Source: Xanthobacteraceae bacterium (GTDB lineage: Bacteria; Pseudomonadota; Alphaproteobacteria; Rhizobiales; Xanthobacteraceae). Taken from it: a DNA stretch of 17,070 nucleotides. The DNA is taken from NCBI GenBank assembly GCA_030037185.1, contig JASHRR010001024.1, forward strand, positions 1-17,070, written 5' to 3'. Made by a program: the position numbers and the translations under genes. The notes under the pieces were generated by a model, which was not told the DNA's origin, did no database searches, and worked only from the letters and a program-made list of their open reading frames with translations. Of this stretch, positions 8,350-14,607 are shown piece after piece (position 1 is the first letter of the stretch; each line of letters opens with the position of its first letter).

Positions 8350-8865
8350 ATGAAAGAGAGTCGCGTTGTCGCGATCAGCCTCGCCGGAGTGTTCGCATTG
8401 TTCGCATCCGTGCTGGCGGTGGCCCAGAACGCAGCCCCCGAGGCCGCACCTCCAGCGCCAGCGAGGCCCGGCCTCGTCATCCTCGATTTCAAGCCGGCGA
8501 TGGATGACCTGATGACCATGCTGGTCCAGCCGCGCCACGTAAAGCTCTATTATGCTGGCCAGGCGAAGAACTGGCGGCTCGCGGGGTTTGAGGTGAACGA
8601 ACTGCGCGGCGCGCTCGGGAGGATCGGGCGGACCATTCCGAACTATCGGAACATCAACGTCGATACTGCGGTGGCCGCGATCTTCGCCGACAAGCTCAAG
8701 GCCGTCGATGCCGCCGTCAAGGCTGGCGATCTGACGCAGTTCAATACCGCCTATGGGGAGATGACGGCAGCGTGCAACGATTGCCACAAGGGCATGGAAC
8801 ACCCCTTCCTGGTGATCAAGGTTCCGGACGCCGCAAATTTCCCGGATCAGGAGTTCCGGCCTTAA
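8350..8865 (+). CDS. Small exported c-type cytochrome
   Basis: Periplasmic electron carrier. 171 aa from ATG 8350, which follows GGAGGG at 8339-8344 with 5-nt spacing. A Sec signal covers about residues 1-26 (hydrophobic VAISLAGVFALFASVLAVA, cleavage near AQN), followed by an Ala/Pro-rich linker. A single haem site CNDCH (142-146) lies near the C-terminus, as in cytochrome c-prime / c-556 four-helix-bundle proteins. Met residues at 51, 55 and 57 in the first helix (PAMDDLMTMLVQP) are candidate sixth ligands. The mature part is predicted to be largely helical. The remaining C-terminal tail (about 25 aa) has no identified role. It stands alone on the + strand and could accept electrons from the haem/beta-propeller protein 5 kb away; nothing in the sequence proves this. 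Confidence 0.85.
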   Translation: MKESRVVAISLAGVFALFASVLAVAQNAAPEAAPPAPARPGLVILDFKPAMDDLMTMLVQPRHVKLYYAGQAKNWRLAGFEVNELRGALGRIGRTIPNYRNINVDTAVAAIFADKLKAVDAAVKAGDLTQFNTAYGEMTAACNDCHKGMEHPFLVIKVPDAANFPDQEFRP

Positions 8866-8870
8866 TTGGC

Positions 8871-8920
8871 GGCAGCGCGGGCAGGAAACGACCTGCGTGC
8901 GCCAGCTTCGGGCCGTTTTT
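8871..8920 (+). terminator. Possible terminator after the cytochrome gene
   Basis: An imperfect hairpin (arms around 8875-8885 and 8892-8902, with one mismatch and one G-T pair) begins 10 nt after the stop. A TTTTT run at 8916-8920 follows, but about 13 nt beyond the stem, so the fit to an intrinsic terminator is poor. Confidence 0.35.
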
Positions 8921-9107
8921 ATGCGTCCACTTTCCCCGCGGCTGTCAATGAATTGGGTGCAGGCTACTTGGCCGGCGTGATGAAGCGCACGGCGGGAGAC
9001 GGACCCGCCTACGGCTCAGACCCTTGTGGTATGATTTGGCCGCTTCTCCTGGCTGCTCACCCGTTGGCGGGAGATGATCGGCGTCGGCCGTCCGACCGTG
9101 GAAGTCA

Positions 9108-9835
9108 ATGAGATTTGCTGCCATTGCGGATGTGCGTGGAAATCGGTTCGCGCTTGAGGCCGTGCTCGCCGATATTGCCGCCAACGCAATCAGTGAGGTC
9201 GCGAACCTTGGTGACCATGTTAGCGGACCGCTCGAAGCGGCACGCACCGCGGACATCCTTAGGGAACGGGGCTTTCCCTGCGTGCGAGGCGACCAAGATC
9301 GGCGGCTAGTAGAGCTTTGCAGAGACGGCGCTTCGCCTCGTTGTGATTTTCGCCAGCTCGAGCGCAGGCACTTCGATTGGATGGCAAGCATGCCGCCAAC
9401 CCTTTTTTATCGGGATGATGTCTTCCTTTGCCATGCCACACCGCAAGATGATGCGGGCTTTTGGCTCGACGACGTGGCCACCGATGGCTCTGTGCGCAAA
9501 AGCACTATTGAGCCAATAGAGAGCGAGGCTCGTGGGATCGACGCCTCGCTTATCCTCTGTGGGCACACGCATATTCCGCGAGTTGTACGATTGAGGGACG
9601 GGCGGATGATCGTCAATCCCGGCAGTGTCGGATTGCCCGGCTATGCCGGACAGACTCCGGTACCCTACAAGGTTCGACACCCGATGCGTGCTACGCAATT
9701 GTCGAGCGCATTTCGACCGGCTGATCAGTGACGATCCGATTCGTGCCCTATGATAACGCGGCCGCAGCCGGGATGGCCCGCGCTAACGGGCTGGCAGTTT
9801 GGGCGAGCACGCTCGCAACTGGCTGGGTTGCTTGA
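9108..9835 (+). pseudogene. Decayed YfcE-like metallophosphoesterase
   Basis: The open part (207 codons, stop at 9729-9731) matches calcineurin-like phosphodiesterases of the YfcE type: NLGDHVSGPL, CGHTHIPRVV, IVNPGSVGLPGY. The family's usual DxHGN reads DVRGN (R10) and GNHD reads GDQD (62-64), so metal-binding residues are lost; each change needs only one base. Near 9671-9680 the frame shifts: from 9675 another frame continues the family C-terminus (STPDACYAIVER, then VPYDNAAAAGMARANGL) to a stop at 9833-9835, interrupted by an in-frame TGA at 9722-9724 where Trp is expected. The restored length, about 242 aa, suits the family. The gene is therefore inactive by three independent kinds of lesion. 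The start at 9108 has GGAAG just upstream. Confidence 0.8.
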
Positions 9836-9981
9836 GTACTCCTGAACAGTCAAAGAACGACAAGTCAGCGAACCGAGAGAGCTTTTCGCAGACCGATCAC
9901 CTTTTCATAGAACGTTTCCGCACGGTCAATATCGTTGACGGGAATCGCTATTTGACCGGTGTGATTGAGGTTGAGCGGCAC
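9836..9981 (-). pseudogene. VOC/glyoxalase-family N-terminal remnant
   Basis: From GTG 9981, with GGAGGT 5 nt upstream (9987-9992), the minus strand reads like the first strand and helix of a VOC (glyoxalase/bleomycin-resistance) protein: NHTGQIAIPVNDIDRAETFY then EKVIGLRK. A TGA at 9865-9867 stops this frame, but a one-base slip in the AAAA run just before it restores LSRFADLSFFDCSGV, which is again typical of the family. Homology ends at about 9836-9842, exactly where the oppositely oriented phosphoesterase remnant ends. Only about 48 of the usual roughly 120 residues remain, so the C-terminal half was deleted at this junction. Confidence 0.72.
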
Positions 9982-10034
9982 TGCAGACCTCCAGGAATGG
10001 CTTACGCTGAGCCACTCCGGTCGAGGTGGGGCGG

Positions 10035-10931
10035 TCACCCAGACAGTGCGAGGCGCACAGCTTCTTGTTCGACCACACCTTGATCCGAAGGTCTATCATG
10101 CCCCTGAGCAAACACCGCGACAGTGGATGGCAAGGCTAGATCAGGGAAATGGTAGACGGCCGCAACGCTGCCCGGCCCGGCACCTGAATGTCCTATCGCA
10201 GTCCCTGCCGACGATTCTCCGATCATCAAACCTAGTCCGTAGCCCCCCTTTCTCCAGGGGCGGTCGGCCCAGGGGCCTCCGACCGGATGGGGTGTCATTG
10301 CCTCTGCGAGAAGGTCCGGTCGCAGCACGTCGCCGGATATGAGCTTGTGAAGAAAACGCACCGCATCACCAGGCGTGCCTGCGAGCAGCCCATGATAGAC
10401 CCAGCCGGGATTATAGCGACTGCGATTGCCCCACGCAGTTCCCGCAAGGTCTTCGACAGTCGGCACCAAGCGCACCGAGGCGAGCCCCTGGGGATCGAAC
10501 ACCAGCTGCCGTAGAGCAGAGCCGATGTCCTGCGACATGATCTGTTCGATCTTCTGGCGGACGAAATAGTAGCCCACATTCGAATAGTTCCAGCCACACC
10601 CCGGTTCGTAGTCGAGATGGTCGGCCCCGACGCGATTGAGCATTTGCGCGACGTCCCAGGGCTTCTCGTCGCGCGCAACTGCATCGTGATAAGAAGCCAG
10701 ATCGCCATAGTTCGGGACGCCCGAGCGATGTTGAAGCAATTGGCGTAGCGTGTAGAGGCGATCGTCGATTGGATCGTCTAGATCGAGATAACCGCGATCG
10801 ACGAGCTGCAGGGCAGCCGTGGCCAAAGCTGTCTTTGTGAAACTCCACCACGGCACACAGCTGTGGTCGGACCACTCCTTCGGGGCCTGGTCCGCGCCAA
10901 TTTGGGCTGTGAGGAAAGGCCGATCGTTCAT
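10035..10931 (-). CDS. Beta-lactamase-fold serine hydrolase
   Basis: Serine hydrolase of the class C beta-lactamase / penicillin-binding-protein-like family, possibly an esterase or D-peptidase. 298 aa from ATG 10931; the frame upstream has no other start codon of use, and GTGAG lies near the expected ribosome-site position. The catalytic motif SFTK gives S30 and K33; NYSNVGYY holds the YxN element (Y116, N118); HSGAGPGS (248-255) stands for the third motif. The conserved LRQLLQHRSGVPNYG region follows the first motif at the usual distance. No signal peptide is seen, so the enzyme is probably cytoplasmic, unlike most relatives. It lies between two pseudogene clusters but has no frameshift and keeps all catalytic residues, so it appears functional. 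Confidence 0.87.
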   Translation of the reverse strand: MNDRPFLTAQIGADQAPKEWSDHSCVPWWSFTKTALATAALQLVDRGYLDLDDPIDDRLYTLRQLLQHRSGVPNYGDLASYHDAVARDEKPWDVAQMLNRVGADHLDYEPGCGWNYSNVGYYFVRQKIEQIMSQDIGSALRQLVFDPQGLASVRLVPTVEDLAGTAWGNRSRYNPGWVYHGLLAGTPGDAVRFLHKLISGDVLRPDLLAEAMTPHPVGGPWADRPWRKGGYGLGLMIGESSAGTAIGHSGAGPGSVAAVYHFPDLALPSTVAVFAQGHDRPSDQGVVEQEAVRLALSG

Positions 10932-11287
10932 GCGGATCTCACGAATACGGGCATGGCCCGAAGGCCGACAATCATTCTGGTTGCAGGACCAAAGGTGGAG
11001 GGGCCAAAGCCTATTTGCAGGCCAAAGCTTATTTCACGTCGGGCGGCAAGGGCAAGCAACGGTTGCCCAATATTGAGAACGTTGGCTTACGGGTCGAATT
11101 CGATCCTGGCCCAGCAGCACCCTGTACGCCCTACGGGACCATCACGCCCCTTGGTCCCAAAGGCCCCAGCAAAATCGAGCCCGCCCCTCCCGCTGGCAGC
11201 AAGGCGAGCATTGGCATGGAAAGGGGTGAGAAGGGACTCGCTCGTATGGGACCCAACTCCGGCAAATCGACCCCCGCCCTTCAGCAA
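10932..11287. other. Stop-poor stretch without recognisable gene
   Basis: About 356 bp between the serine hydrolase start and the GrpB remnant. Several frames on both strands are open, as expected in GC-rich DNA, but none resembles a known protein. A possible trace of the GrpB N-terminus (SLVWDP) falls near 11236-11253. The promoter of the serine hydrolase should lie at the left end. Confidence 0.4.
11002..11034. repeat. Two near-identical 15-bp direct repeats, 18-bp period
   Basis: GGCCAAAGCCTATTT (11002-11016) recurs as GGCCAAAGCTTATTT (11020-11034), 14 of 15 bases identical. A weaker relative (GCAGGACCAAAGG) starts at 10983. An 18-bp period equals six codons, so this could be the remains of a repeated peptide. 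Confidence 0.6.
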
Positions 11288-11652
11288 GTGACAGTCCACC
11301 ATATCGGCTCGACCGCGGTGGCGGGATTAGCTGCCAGCCAATCATCGATCTCATGCTGCTGGTAGACGATTTCGACTTTCACCGGGCGGCTGGCGCGTGG
11401 AAGCGCTCGTCTACAATTGGGATGGGGAGTCAGGTATATCGGGGAGGCGCTATTGCACTGTCTGCGCGCGATGGGACTTGGCATCGTCCAACTTCATTTT
11501 TTTGAAGCGCGTTCGCGCGTGCGTCACATTGCGTTCGGGACTACTCGCGCGCACATCCCGAAGCGGCCATCGCATACGAAAAAGAAAGACACCGCGCACG
11601 AGACCGCCACCTCAATAATTCGCACGCCTATACGGTTGAGAAGGCTGTGGGT
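11288..11652 (+). pseudogene. Decayed GrpB / UPF0157 family gene
   Basis: Pieces of a GrpB-like nucleotidyltransferase-fold protein appear in order but in changing frames. 11288-11335: VTVHHIGSTAVAGLAA. 11338-11400: PIIDLMLLVDDFDFH. 11400-11453: EALVYNWDGE, GISGRRY. 11477-11536: VQLHFFEARSR, RHIAF. 11539-11649: DYSRAHPEAAIAYEKE, RARDRHLNNSHAYTVEKA. At least four frame changes are needed (about 11336, 11400, 11455-11476 and 11537). The order and spacing match the family's hallmark HIGSTAVPGLAAKPIID, GIPGRRYF, HLHVFE and YLRAHP blocks. The N-terminal 20-30 residues are missing or unrecognisable. No intact product is possible. Family function is poorly known. Confidence 0.8.
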
Positions 11653-11755
11653 TCACGATATGGAGGCCAAAGCAGTCACTCGGTTTGCAGAGCACGGGAC
11701 TCCCCGGCGGCCTCCGTAAGCGTGACTTGAGGGCTTCGCCCCCGACTGCGCCGGT

Positions 11756-11783
11756 GTCTCGTTCCGCCGGTCTCGTTCCGCCG
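11756..11783. repeat. Perfect 14-bp tandem duplication
   Basis: GTCTCGTTCCGCCG occurs twice head to tail at 11756-11769 and 11770-11783, in the non-coding stretch (11653-11924, about 270 bp) before the kinase-like gene. Nothing else recognisable lies in that stretch. Confidence 0.85.
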
Positions 11784-11924
11784 CCGCGCCGCGCTTGATT
11801 CCCGGTAAGCGGTCGATGATCCTTCCGTCCAGGTCGGTGCAGGAGCGGGACGTCCTGCTGGAGACACTGGGCGCTGATGCCGAATGAATATGTAGCCGAT
11901 TCTGCCTTGGGTTGGGCGTGAACC

Positions 11925-12875
11925 ATGCATTCGTTCCCAAATCCAACGAGCATCGAAGCGTTTCATACGTGGCGTGCCGATAGGTCTCAATGGCTGCCAG
12001 TCGCGGTTGACATTGCCCGGAGCCATTCCTTGTCGTGTGCCGATCCTCATGTGTTCTCGATGGGGACGAATCTCGTCGTGGCGCTCGATCATCGGCTGGT
12101 CCTCAAGATTTTTCCGCCGATGCTTCGGCATCAGTTTGAATCGGAACACGCCTCGCTTTCGCGGCTTCACGGCCGGTTGAGCATTTCGGTCCCGCAGATC
12201 GTATTCGAGGGGGAACGCAGTGGTTGGCCCTATCTGGTCATGACCCGTATGAACGGCATCAATGGCAAAGAGGCCTGGGCCGCGCTCCGCGAAGATCAAC
12301 GAGAGAGCGTTCTCGCCCAAATCGGCGAGAGCATCGCCGAGGTTCAACGAGTTCCCGTGGGAGACTTATCTCGGCTGCAGCCTCAGTGGGAGCAGTTCGT
12401 TACCGGGCAAATCGAAGGATGTCGGGCGAGGCATGAACGCGTGGGCTTGCCGCAAAAGTATCTCGACGGATTGGACCATTTCCTTCGGGATGCCGCGACG
12501 CTCATTCCGGTGAATTTGGCTCCGGTCATTCTGACAGGGGAGTATAACCTGGAAAATATCTTCCTTGAGGAACACTTTGAGCGTTGGCGGCTCACGGCAC
12601 TTATTGATTTTGGCGACGTCATGACCGGTTGGGGTGAGTACGACCTGCTCGGTCCGAGTACGTTCGCGGCCGCAGGACGGCCGGGCCGTGTCCGCAGTCT
12701 CCTGCGGGGTTTCGGGTATTCGGAAGCCAACCTGAATGCTGCGTTGCCCCGGCGCCTCATGGCACTTCTTTTGCTTCATCGGTTCAGCAATCTGGCAGTG
12801 CAAATTTGCATTGAGGGCTGGCAACAGAAGGCCGCCGATTTGTATGAACTGGAGCGATTGCTCTGGCCCATTTGA
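11925..12875 (+). CDS. Aminoglycoside-phosphotransferase-fold kinase-like protein
   Basis: 316 aa with the APH / choline-kinase fold. K61 (LVLKIFPP) is the likely ATP-binding Lys, followed by a conserved helix (FESEHASLSRL). The hinge is WPYLVMTRM. The catalytic loop reads LTGEYNLENIFL (203-214): compared with the family's usual HGDxxxxN, His becomes Thr and Asp becomes Glu (E206), while N211 is kept. The metal-binding segment is IDFGDVMTGWGEYDLL (D228, D231). A subgroup of APH-like proteins with a similar TGEYxxxN loop exists to my knowledge, so the change may be ancestral rather than decay. The ATG at 11925 has only a weak upstream purine stretch. Neighbours are pseudogenes on both sides, so an operon is unlikely. 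The substrate is unknown; antibiotic resistance should not be assumed. Confidence 0.82.
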   Translation: MHSFPNPTSIEAFHTWRADRSQWLPVAVDIARSHSLSCADPHVFSMGTNLVVALDHRLVLKIFPPMLRHQFESEHASLSRLHGRLSISVPQIVFEGERSGWPYLVMTRMNGINGKEAWAALREDQRESVLAQIGESIAEVQRVPVGDLSRLQPQWEQFVTGQIEGCRARHERVGLPQKYLDGLDHFLRDAATLIPVNLAPVILTGEYNLENIFLEEHFERWRLTALIDFGDVMTGWGEYDLLGPSTFAAAGRPGRVRSLLRGFGYSEANLNAALPRRLMALLLLHRFSNLAVQICIEGWQQKAADLYELERLLWPI

Positions 12876-13183
12876 TGCGTAGCGAGTGGGAGCTTTGGCG
12901 AATGGAACATCAACAACATGACCGCCTCTCAATCGAGGACTGCGCGTCGCCCATCTAAGGCTGATCAGGGGGAGGATGTCCGCAGCCACCTACTGCCAGG
13001 CCTAGCGCCACTTCGTGTCGCGGGGTGGCCCCGTTCTGCTGTTCGCCGCTGACGATACCCCCCACATCGTGCGACAGCGCCTCGCGGAACCGCAGCACCG
13101 CAACGAAGTTGTGACGGCAGATCCGGTCCCTTGAAGCACTCCAGTAAACTGGCCGGCAGGGTGGCGGCCGCCGGCGCAAGCAT
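12876..13183. other. Unassigned stretch after the kinase-like gene
   Basis: About 308 bp without a recognisable gene. A minus-strand frame (12955-13179) is open and continues in the direction of the recombinase remnant, but its translation does not resemble a recombinase or any family I recognise. It may be foreign sequence joined to the broken recombinase. Confidence 0.4.
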
Positions 13184-13344
13184 GAATAACCGCTTGCCCT
13201 TGGGACGCTCGGCGAGCTTTGTGCTCACGGTGCTGATACCTTCATCAGCGAGTACCTTGTCGATTTTGAAACCGGCTTGCTCGGCTTGGGTTGGTGGGCG
13301 GTGGTCTGTTCGGTGGTGGATGAGCGGGCGTAGAAGATGATCAT
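13184..13344 (-). pseudogene. Serine recombinase (resolvase/invertase) N-terminal remnant
   Basis: ATG 13344, with AGGGAG 9 nt upstream, begins MIIFYARSSTTEQTTAHQ, the N-terminal strand and catalytic-Ser region of resolvase/DNA-invertase recombinases (R7, S8 or S9 as the R-x-S equivalent). Near 13290 the frame shifts; the next frame reads QAEQAGFKIDKVLADEGIS then TKLAERPKGKRLF, which is the expected continuation. Homology stops at about 13184. The rest of the catalytic domain (the usual GDTLVVWRLDRLGR block) and the DNA-binding helix-turn-helix are absent. Only about 55 of roughly 190 residues remain. It is the only mobile-element-related gene seen in the window. Confidence 0.78.
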
Positions 13345-13485
13345 AACGCAGAACTCCCTAACGCAGACGCAACCGCTCAATCCATGCCGTTGGTCAGCAT
13401 CTAAACCGTAGTTACGGCGATGGCGATGAGTCAGGTTGACTCGGTAGGGCACACCTTAATGGGCGGCGCTGGTGGACCTTTCGAC

Positions 13486-13744
13486 CAGGTCTGGCGCCGT
13501 TACGGTGTGGGCGACCGGATGGCTGGCGATGTGTTATCAGTGGAGGACGATGAACTCGGCAGCGAAAAACTGGTCCAGCCGGTGATACGTGGCGGCCGAC
13601 CGTATCAACCCGCCCCCCACGCTTTCCAAAATTCGTGCCCATGCGCGCCGCGAGTTGGGACTGCCCGAACCCTTGCGTCAGTTTGAGCCCAGCGCAGCCT
13701 ATCCGATACAAGTCGCCGAGATTGGAGTGGGACCCCGTTCATGA
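13486..13744 (+). pseudogene. pncB: Nicotinate phosphoribosyltransferase C-terminal remnant
   Basis: The plus strand reads QVWRRYGVGDRMAGDVLSVE, then LVQPVIRGGR, in one frame. After a one-base insertion near 13596-13601 it continues as RINPPPTLSKIRAHARRELG, then LPEPLRQFEPSAAYPIQVAE, to a stop at 13742-13744. This order (KVWRR...GRMAGDVLSLED, LLQPVMRGGRR, then an Arg/Ala-rich helix and YPVEVS) is what I know from the C-terminal region of bacterial PncB, which makes nicotinate mononucleotide in NAD salvage. The N-terminal two thirds, including the catalytic His region, are absent. The assignment rests on memory of the family, so a search should confirm it. Confidence 0.6.
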
Positions 13745-13797
13745 TCAGCCGCGACGGAAATCTATGCGCGGAATTCGCGATCACCTCGTCCCGCGAT

Positions 13798-13943
13798 AAC
13801 CTCAAACCGTTGCAAAGCGTTTAGCACCGCCTCGGGCATCTGCGCCGTCGCCGCACTGTCAGGTAACGCAGTTGCGGGTCGGCGAGCCCGCGAAACGGCC
13901 GCTTGGCCGCTGCCGCATCGAATGACGTACCGCTCGCTAACAT
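13798..13943 (-). pseudogene. SufS-type cysteine desulfurase N-terminal remnant
   Basis: From ATG 13943 the minus strand reads a short leader, then KRPFRGLADPQLRYL, and after loss of one G at 13860/13861 the other frame gives DSAATAQMPEAVLNALQRFE. YLDSAATAQMP is the hallmark N-terminal segment of class V aminotransferase-fold cysteine desulfurases (SufS/CsdA), which supply sulfur for Fe-S clusters. Homology ends near 13798, before the conserved NVHRGxH segment, and the PLP-Lys and catalytic-Cys regions are missing. About 48 of roughly 410 residues remain. It ends about 50 bp from the oppositely oriented PncB remnant. Confidence 0.72.
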
Positions 13944-14384
13944 GAGTGACCCGCGCAGGATGGTGATTCCCTCGCCGGCTGGGCAATCGACCCAGAGCAT
14001 CGAAGGACGGCGCGCATCTGGACCATATCCGACACGCCGGCACGTCAGCCAGAAGGCTTCACATGCGCGCGAACCGAGCTTCTCGATCGCCGCAGCGACC
14101 GACGTCTCGCGCCAGGGAGGGTCCTGCACGTCCGCCGGCGTGACCAGACGGGCTGATGGTCCTTCGCTACAAGCCGCCAGCTTGATGAGCTCACGAATAA
14201 TCTCAGGCGCAACCGCCAGCGCGTCGAACAGACCCACCCGGGACGGCAGACCGGATTTGCAGGAACATCGCCAGTTCCATTCGGCCCGTTTGGCGGCGCA
14301 TCGGTTGTAGTCATGACAGAATTCCAGGACCCCGCCCCAGGCAGGGTGACCGTTGTCTTGGGCTCGATTTCCGATGGCCTGCAA
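13821..14384 (-). CDS. Hypothetical ORF running into the SufS remnant
   Basis: 187 codons, not recognised. Residues about 50-147 have protein-like composition (GLFDALAVAPEIIRELIKLA, DPPWRETSVAAAIEKLG, RACEAFWLTCRRVGYGPD), while the first 45 residues do not look like a native N-terminus. The last 40 residues are the frame-shifted SufS segment and out-of-frame sequence. It may be a separate decayed gene upstream of the desulfurase, with its own lost start and stop: another frame offers MTTTDAPPNGPNGTG from 14314, which would need a frameshift to join. No ribosome site supports 14384. No function can be proposed. Confidence 0.3.
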   Translation of the reverse strand: MQAIGNRAQDNGHPAWGGVLEFCHDYNRCAAKRAEWNWRCSCKSGLPSRVGLFDALAVAPEIIRELIKLAACSEGPSARLVTPADVQDPPWRETSVAAAIEKLGSRACEAFWLTCRRVGYGPDARRPSMLWVDCPAGEGITILRGSLMLASGTSFDAAAAKRPFRGLADPQLRYLTVRRRRRCPRRC

Positions 14385-14607
14385 ACCCTAGGAACGATCG
14401 GGCACAGCCCCCGGCGCTGTGGACTGTATTGAGCACCTCTGCCCCGCGCGGAAACTCGGCCAAGCGTCGTTCGTTCCGCTGAAGGTCGAATAACCCGGAC
14501 CGAGTTCCAACCGCGTCCGGCCGAACCTGATCCACCTCACTATCGTTCGGTTTTCCGATGCTAGGGGTGCGCAGAAGCCCACAGACTTTGGCCTGATGGA
14601 TCGCACG

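Noticed and set aside
9671..9688. GGTTCGA followed by a pairing-like stretch, resembling a tRNA T-arm
   Set aside because: No acceptor, D-arm or anticodon arm surrounds it, and it is explained as part of the phosphoesterase remnant.
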